Translations under genes and position numbers: made by a program
Part shown: piece after piece, positions 59,901-64,000 of the stretch
How the letters are laid out: the number at the start of each line of letters is the position of its first letter
How positions within the stretch are numbered: position 1 is the first letter of the stretch
The notes under the pieces: generated by a model
Told to the model about the DNA's origin: nothing
What the model saw: only the letters and a program-made list of their open reading frames with translations
Databases searched by the model: none
NCBI RefSeq assembly: GCF_029227915.1
Contig: NC_079875.1
Span: forward strand, 10,847,001 to 10,911,000
DNA: 64,000 bases
Source: Hydractinia symbiolongicarpus
Taxonomy: Eukaryota; Cnidaria; Hydrozoa; Anthoathecata; Hydractiniidae
Reading direction: 5' to 3'

Positions 59901-62900
59901 ACCTTTTTTCTGAAATAGGGTATAGACTACAAATTTTATTTGACTTTATTTAGCTTAACATAATTTAATTTCCGGTACTAAAACAAAAGTTGATTTTTGT
60001 TGGAAATGGTTGAGAAAATGTTGAAATTTAACATTATTTTATTTCTCATTTTACCACTCTAACATAGATGTGTATCGCATATGTCACTTCTGATCGAATT
60101 GTAATTGCCTTTGACATATTGAAAGCAGAATAGGTAATAAATAGAAATAAAATCTCAAAACGTGCAAAAAATTGTTTGGAATAGGTACTTTCCTTTAAAG
60201 ATATATTATGTACCATTTAAATCCAAACACATGAATCTACAAAGTATAACGTAAAGATATACAAATTTATGAGCTAGGTTAACGAGAAGTAGCTTAATTA
60301 GCTAGCATATATTATCAATTTTATCTAACAAACTGCTATTAGTGCAAATGAAATTGGCACAAAACCGTAATTTTGAAGTTCCGTAGACACAGGTAGTAAT
60401 TTCTGTTGTTTTTATATTAGATTCACGCAATTTGAAATTGGCAAAATTTACTTGGTAATGCTTGTAGTGGTTTGAACTTAAGATTAAAATCTCTGAAAAC
60501 AATGCTAATTGTTGATGAACTCAGGACTATCATATTTCCCAAATTTCGCAACCTTTGTGAGTCGCGTCGTGCATTTTTTCGTTGCGAGGGCACGCTAAAA
60601 AATCCCACTAGCGAATTTTACACGCTTTCTTCGTGAATTACGTGTCCGCATAAATAGCGATGTAGCTAGCATGCTGCAATGGCCAATTCACCCTTTTGTC
60701 CGTGTTTAACAGCCAGCTATATTTTTCCGAATTTGTGTACAAGCATACAACAATATTACACATAAAGCCAGTCGAAATAACAATGTACTTAAAAATCCTG
60801 TTTGCAGGTACCTTTTACCTCCTGCAAGCCAGTATATATAACATTTTATAAGACATAGATACAGCTCTACTTCTTGCCGTTGCTACCGCATCAAAACAAA
60901 CTTTCGATTCTCCTAATATTTTGCGTCAAAGTTATTTTTAGAACACATCGCATTAAAAATTGCAAATTTATTATACAAAATTAATTATAGATGTACAGTG
61001 TATATAATTTCTTGAATTTCGAGGTGTTGTGCGAACTATTTATTTTATATTGCACGCTATTCTACAGATTTTCCAAGGATTTTATTTTTTCCATAAAAAC
61101 TCTAACAATTTCATAAATCTCTAATCCCATCAATCCCATCGAAACAGTTTCATTGCAAATTTACTTTCAATGCAAGGGCAAAGTAACTAATTTGCTAATG
61201 GGCAAACCTCGTGGATATTTTCACCGGTTAACGACTACCCGATTTTTTTTTATAAGAAAATTTTTTATACGAATATTAGGCTGGCATTAAAGAATAAAAA
61301 CAATAGGTCCATTGCTTAAAACAAAAGGGAAAAAATAACGACCAGCCGGGTTAGAATTCAGATTTTCTTATAAACAAAGTGTCGTCTATATTGTAATATT
61401 CAAATTTCTGTCTGTGGGCTAAAGGTGGTAGCTGAATTGAATCCCCTTGAACCCCTCGACAAGCTTATGGATTTTAAATGTATGTATTAGATTTTGAAAA
61501 GCTTCATGCAACAACGTTTGAAAAAAAATTTACATTTTTACCGCATCATTTTTTGATTTTTGATAACAATGATGACATTTTCTATGTAGATATCATCTTG
61601 TGAATATTATGTGTTTGGAGAAGAAAGGTAAGAAACAAAAGTAAAGTAGAACGCAGAGATATTTTAAATGAAAATAAAAACGACACGCATCGTCACATTC
61701 TTTATTTAAAGCTTTCGGTAGAACTTCCACCATTTTCGATGTACAGTCGTATAAATTACAACAGATTTTATACGAAGGTTACAATCAAGTAATGAAATCA
61801 AAAAAGTTCTTTTGACCAAATATGGTGAAAGCACGAAAAGATTCAATGATCAGAATCCGCATGCGCTCGTGCGCAATATTCCCAGAGAGACGATCATTGA
61901 AACTTACAAAGGGGATCATGATATGTTCTTGTTAAGAACAGTTTTGTCTCTATATATCATTAAACGTTCTTTTAATTGTAAAAAGAAATTATTCCGTGCA
62001 TCATCAAGAGAACAAGATGTTCTACCGAAGGTTTTGAATGAAGAATGTGACGATGAATCTCTCGTTTTTATTTTTAATTAAAAAAAAAAGGTTCTTAGAA
62101 TTATGTGTAACAATAGCAGTACACAGGAAAGTAGTTGCATGATAGTTATACCGCACTTAAATTTTTTGAACCAAGATTTATATAACTATAACATCAAAGT
62201 ATTTTTTTTTAGACTTTGCAACAACTGTAATTTGCGGGAATATGAACATCAGCATCCTTTCTCGACGTCTCCAAGAGGACATATGCGTACTAATGCCTTT
62301 GGCGACATAGAACTTGGAAATCGCTCACAACGTAGACCAAAAGTAAGTTTAATCGCAGATAGAATTTATTAACAAATTAGGAAAAAATTTAGACGACAAA
62401 TTGGATTTTCCACAAAGCGATATTTAAGGTTAAATTCTGTTGTTTTGCTTAGCATGCAATCAGTCTAATAATGCTATAGCTTAATTTTGCATGCTATTGT
62501 ATTGCGTTATATATATATGTATTAGATTTATATTAAAACTATATATGTGTGACATAATTAAAACAATATAAAGAGTGCTCAATAAATTAACAGAGTTTGT
62601 TGTTGGTTGTTATGTTTCAAAACTGTCACAATTTGTCACCAATTTGTCACCAATTGGTCACCAATTGGTCACCATTTGGTCACCAATTGGTCACCAATTG
62701 GTCAATCTTAGATCATGCATGTTCTTTTTCAAAATCACTAAAAAAGCTATTTTATCACTTCTTAAAAATCTTTTTTGAACAAAAAGATCTGAGATAATTT
62801 CAAAGTGCGAATAAATCTTGATAAACTACAAAGATATCTCACCTACTTAATTATCAGTTGCATAATTAAAGTCTTATTTGTAAATGATTATTCGTCTGAA

Positions 62901-64000
62901 GATTTTCCTAACAAGATGTAAAACTTAAGTAAGGAAAAGCTGTGTTATTTTTGAACACAACCACTATTGTATTATATAATTAATCAAAATATTCTTATAG
63001 TACATTCGTGTTGGAGACTTCACAGATACTTCTAAAGTATTACATATGATGAAAACAGATTGGGAATTACAAGAAGTTCCTAATCTCATTGTATCAATAA
63101 TCGGTGGTGGTAATTCTTTCCAAATAAATACAAATTTGCATGCAGAGCTAGAACAAGGATTGAGAAAGGTACTTCTGACGGTTAAAAGTGTATCTTTTTT
63201 GTTTTATTGTTTATAGATTAAGTTGCCTAATATCTTTATCTCTTTTGCCTATACACACGGAAGTAAAAAATAAAAAACCTTTAAGATGGTAGTCCCTGCA
63301 AATAGTACGAAGAAACCGAAACTTAAAAACGTTAATTTAAAATCTTTCTGCATCATCAACATTAACATTTTAAATTTTAAACTTTTATCCTTTGTTTAAA
63401 TTATATTAGCAGGTTTAACAGCTAGTTAATTTCAAACAACAAAAACATAATACAGTCTGGAAATTTGGTAAATATTTCCAATTTAACAGCTTGTACATAG
63501 TAGAAATATTTTATAAACAAGCTGTAGCTAGCTAAACTCAATAGATAGGTTGGAACAAAAAAAACAAATTTTTTTTTGCGTTTCCAACCTTGTGAAATTT
63601 GCATTGCATTGCGTTATGTGAAAAGGGAATATCCTGATATGTCACATCGCTACAGGACTAAGGAGTATGCATGGAGAACACTCAGCTTCTTTATCCGCCA
63701 TCGCTAACACGTGCCTGTTACCTGTGCACTCAATTTTTCTTCAAAATAAAGAAACCAAGAAATACTGCATTACAATAATGTCCTATATGTATTATATACC
63801 CACGGAAAACTTTATTTTTGCTAAGGCCAGGTATATAGGGAGACGAGGAAGCAACTTTAATTAAAAAGCATTAAAATGTTTACAAAGGATATGTTATTAT
63901 TAACCTCTATTACAACCCATCCCCACCAAAAACTTTACTGAACTTTTTACATTCTTTCTTATTCAGATTGCTACAAAAACACGCTCATGGATTATAACTG
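56975..64000 (+). CDS. TRPM-family cation channel, N-terminal part (runs off right edge)
   Basis: In-frame exons: 56975-57037 (MRTKNEERLPLVVEPEAKIYG), 57857-57939, 59374-59473, 61590-61627, 62213-62342, 63001-63168 and 63967 to the edge. The last two read IRVGDFTDTSKVLHM, then WELQEVPNLIVSIIGGGNSF, LEQGLRK and IATKTRSWIIT. This is the start of the TRPM homology region (LSDAT/SLOG fold) that binds nucleotide-type ligands in several TRPM channels. The earlier exons carry DCHNYIPSEERLCENCNVIERLHP and SSCEYYVFGEERLCNNC motifs, like the Cys-containing segment before the TRPM homology region. Pore and C-terminus lie outside, so the subfamily and any enzyme domain cannot be told. The start exon is less certain than the rest. 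It could be two genes, the first truncated. Confidence 0.75.
57857..59473 (+). CDS. TRPM Cys-motif exon pair, copy 1
   Basis: Exons 57857-57939 (phase 0 in, 2 out) and 59374-59473 (phase 2 in, 0 out) encode EDCHNYIPSEER|LCENCNVIERLHPVP. Both have proper acceptors (TTTGTAG, TTTCTAG) and donors. Confidence 0.7.
58248..58440. repeat. Interspersed repeat, copy 2
   Basis: GTGTAATAAACAGACCATTC, AATTATACACAC and GTGAATAATTAT follow the order of 28888-29030. It lies in a TRPM intron. Confidence 0.5.
59570..59870. repeat. G/T-rich minisatellite, strong strand asymmetry
   Basis: About 300 bases of GGTGTGGGG and GGGTGTG-type units, almost free of C and A on the plus strand, within the TRPM intron after 59473. 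It has many G3-5 runs that could form quadruplexes. The ORFs on both strands are compositional. Confidence 0.85.
61590..62342 (+). CDS. TRPM Cys-motif exon pair, copy 2
   Basis: Exons 61590-61627 (phase 0 in, 2 out) and 62213-62342 (phase 2 in, 0 out) encode SSCEYYVFGEER|LCNNCNLREYEHQHP, a diverged copy of the pair at 57857-59473 with the same intron phases. The second exon adds about 30 residues that lead directly into the TRPM homology exon at 63001. Confidence 0.75.
61812..62081 (+). other. Unrecognised 89-codon ORF inside a TRPM intron
   Basis: Begins MTKYGESTKRFNDQNPHALV and has ordinary-looking residue use, unlike most chance ORFs nearby. It lies between TRPM exons 61627 and 62213 on the same strand. 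No family recognised; may be a fragment of an inserted element. Confidence 0.2.
62625..62704. repeat. 11-bp minisatellite with palindromic core
   Basis: About seven units of GTCACCAATTG, in which the junctions make CCAATTGG palindromes. It lies in the TRPM intron between 62342 and 63001. Confidence 0.9.
63001..63168 (+). CDS. TRPM homology region exon
   Basis: A 168-nt exon, phase 0 to phase 0, after CTTATAG. It contains VPNLIVSIIGGGNSF, the strand-glycine motif of the LSDAT/SLOG nucleotide-binding-like fold at the N-terminus of TRPM channels. It is the strongest diagnostic piece of this gene. Confidence 0.9.

Overview
This is a eukaryotic window: AT-rich, with short coding exons split by long introns that obey GT..AG, and many small transposable-element relics. 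The gene families suggest a basal metazoan, most likely a cnidarian and probably a hydrozoan. They are a beta-helix/Cys-rich polytopic membrane protein, IL-17-receptor-like SEFIR proteins and a TRPM channel. The organism is an inference; nothing in the window names it. I reconstructed exons by reading splice sites, phases and paralogue alignment by eye, so no transcript evidence stands behind them.

Layout. (1) 1-5447, minus: 5' part of a large secreted/membrane gene (signal-peptide exon, then one long exon running off the left edge). Its reading frame is broken three times near the start of exon 2 and then open for about 2.1 kb. (2) 5448-11429: no gene found; it holds a TA-flanked MITE and a Thr-tRNA-derived SINE. 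(3) 11430-20035: a 4.3-kb direct tandem duplication, nearly identical between copies, each carrying the last two exons of SEFIR gene A. (4) 17870-31430, minus: SEFIR receptor gene A, 13 exons, 551 codons; a complete-looking Helitron fills one intron. (5) 31431-41487: 10 kb between the two receptor genes, with a small possible secreted ORF and transposon fragments. (6) 41488-52824, plus: SEFIR receptor gene B, 14 exons, 603 codons, paralogous to A nearly exon by exon and transcribed away from it. Its introns hold a PIF/Harbinger relic, a 50-nt hairpin and a pogo/Tigger-like element. (7) 52825-56974: no gene found. (8) 56975-64000, plus: 5' part of a TRPM-family channel gene with two tandem copies of a Cys-motif exon pair, running off the right edge.

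The centre of the window is a divergent pair of single-pass receptors. Each has a signal peptide, a cysteine-containing ectodomain, one transmembrane helix and a cytoplasmic SEFIR domain, so both probably signal through SEFIR-SEFIR contacts as IL-17 receptors do. The terminal SEFIR exons of gene A have recently been doubled in tandem, or the assembly has collapsed two haplotypes side by side; this and the disrupted left-edge gene are the points most worth checking.
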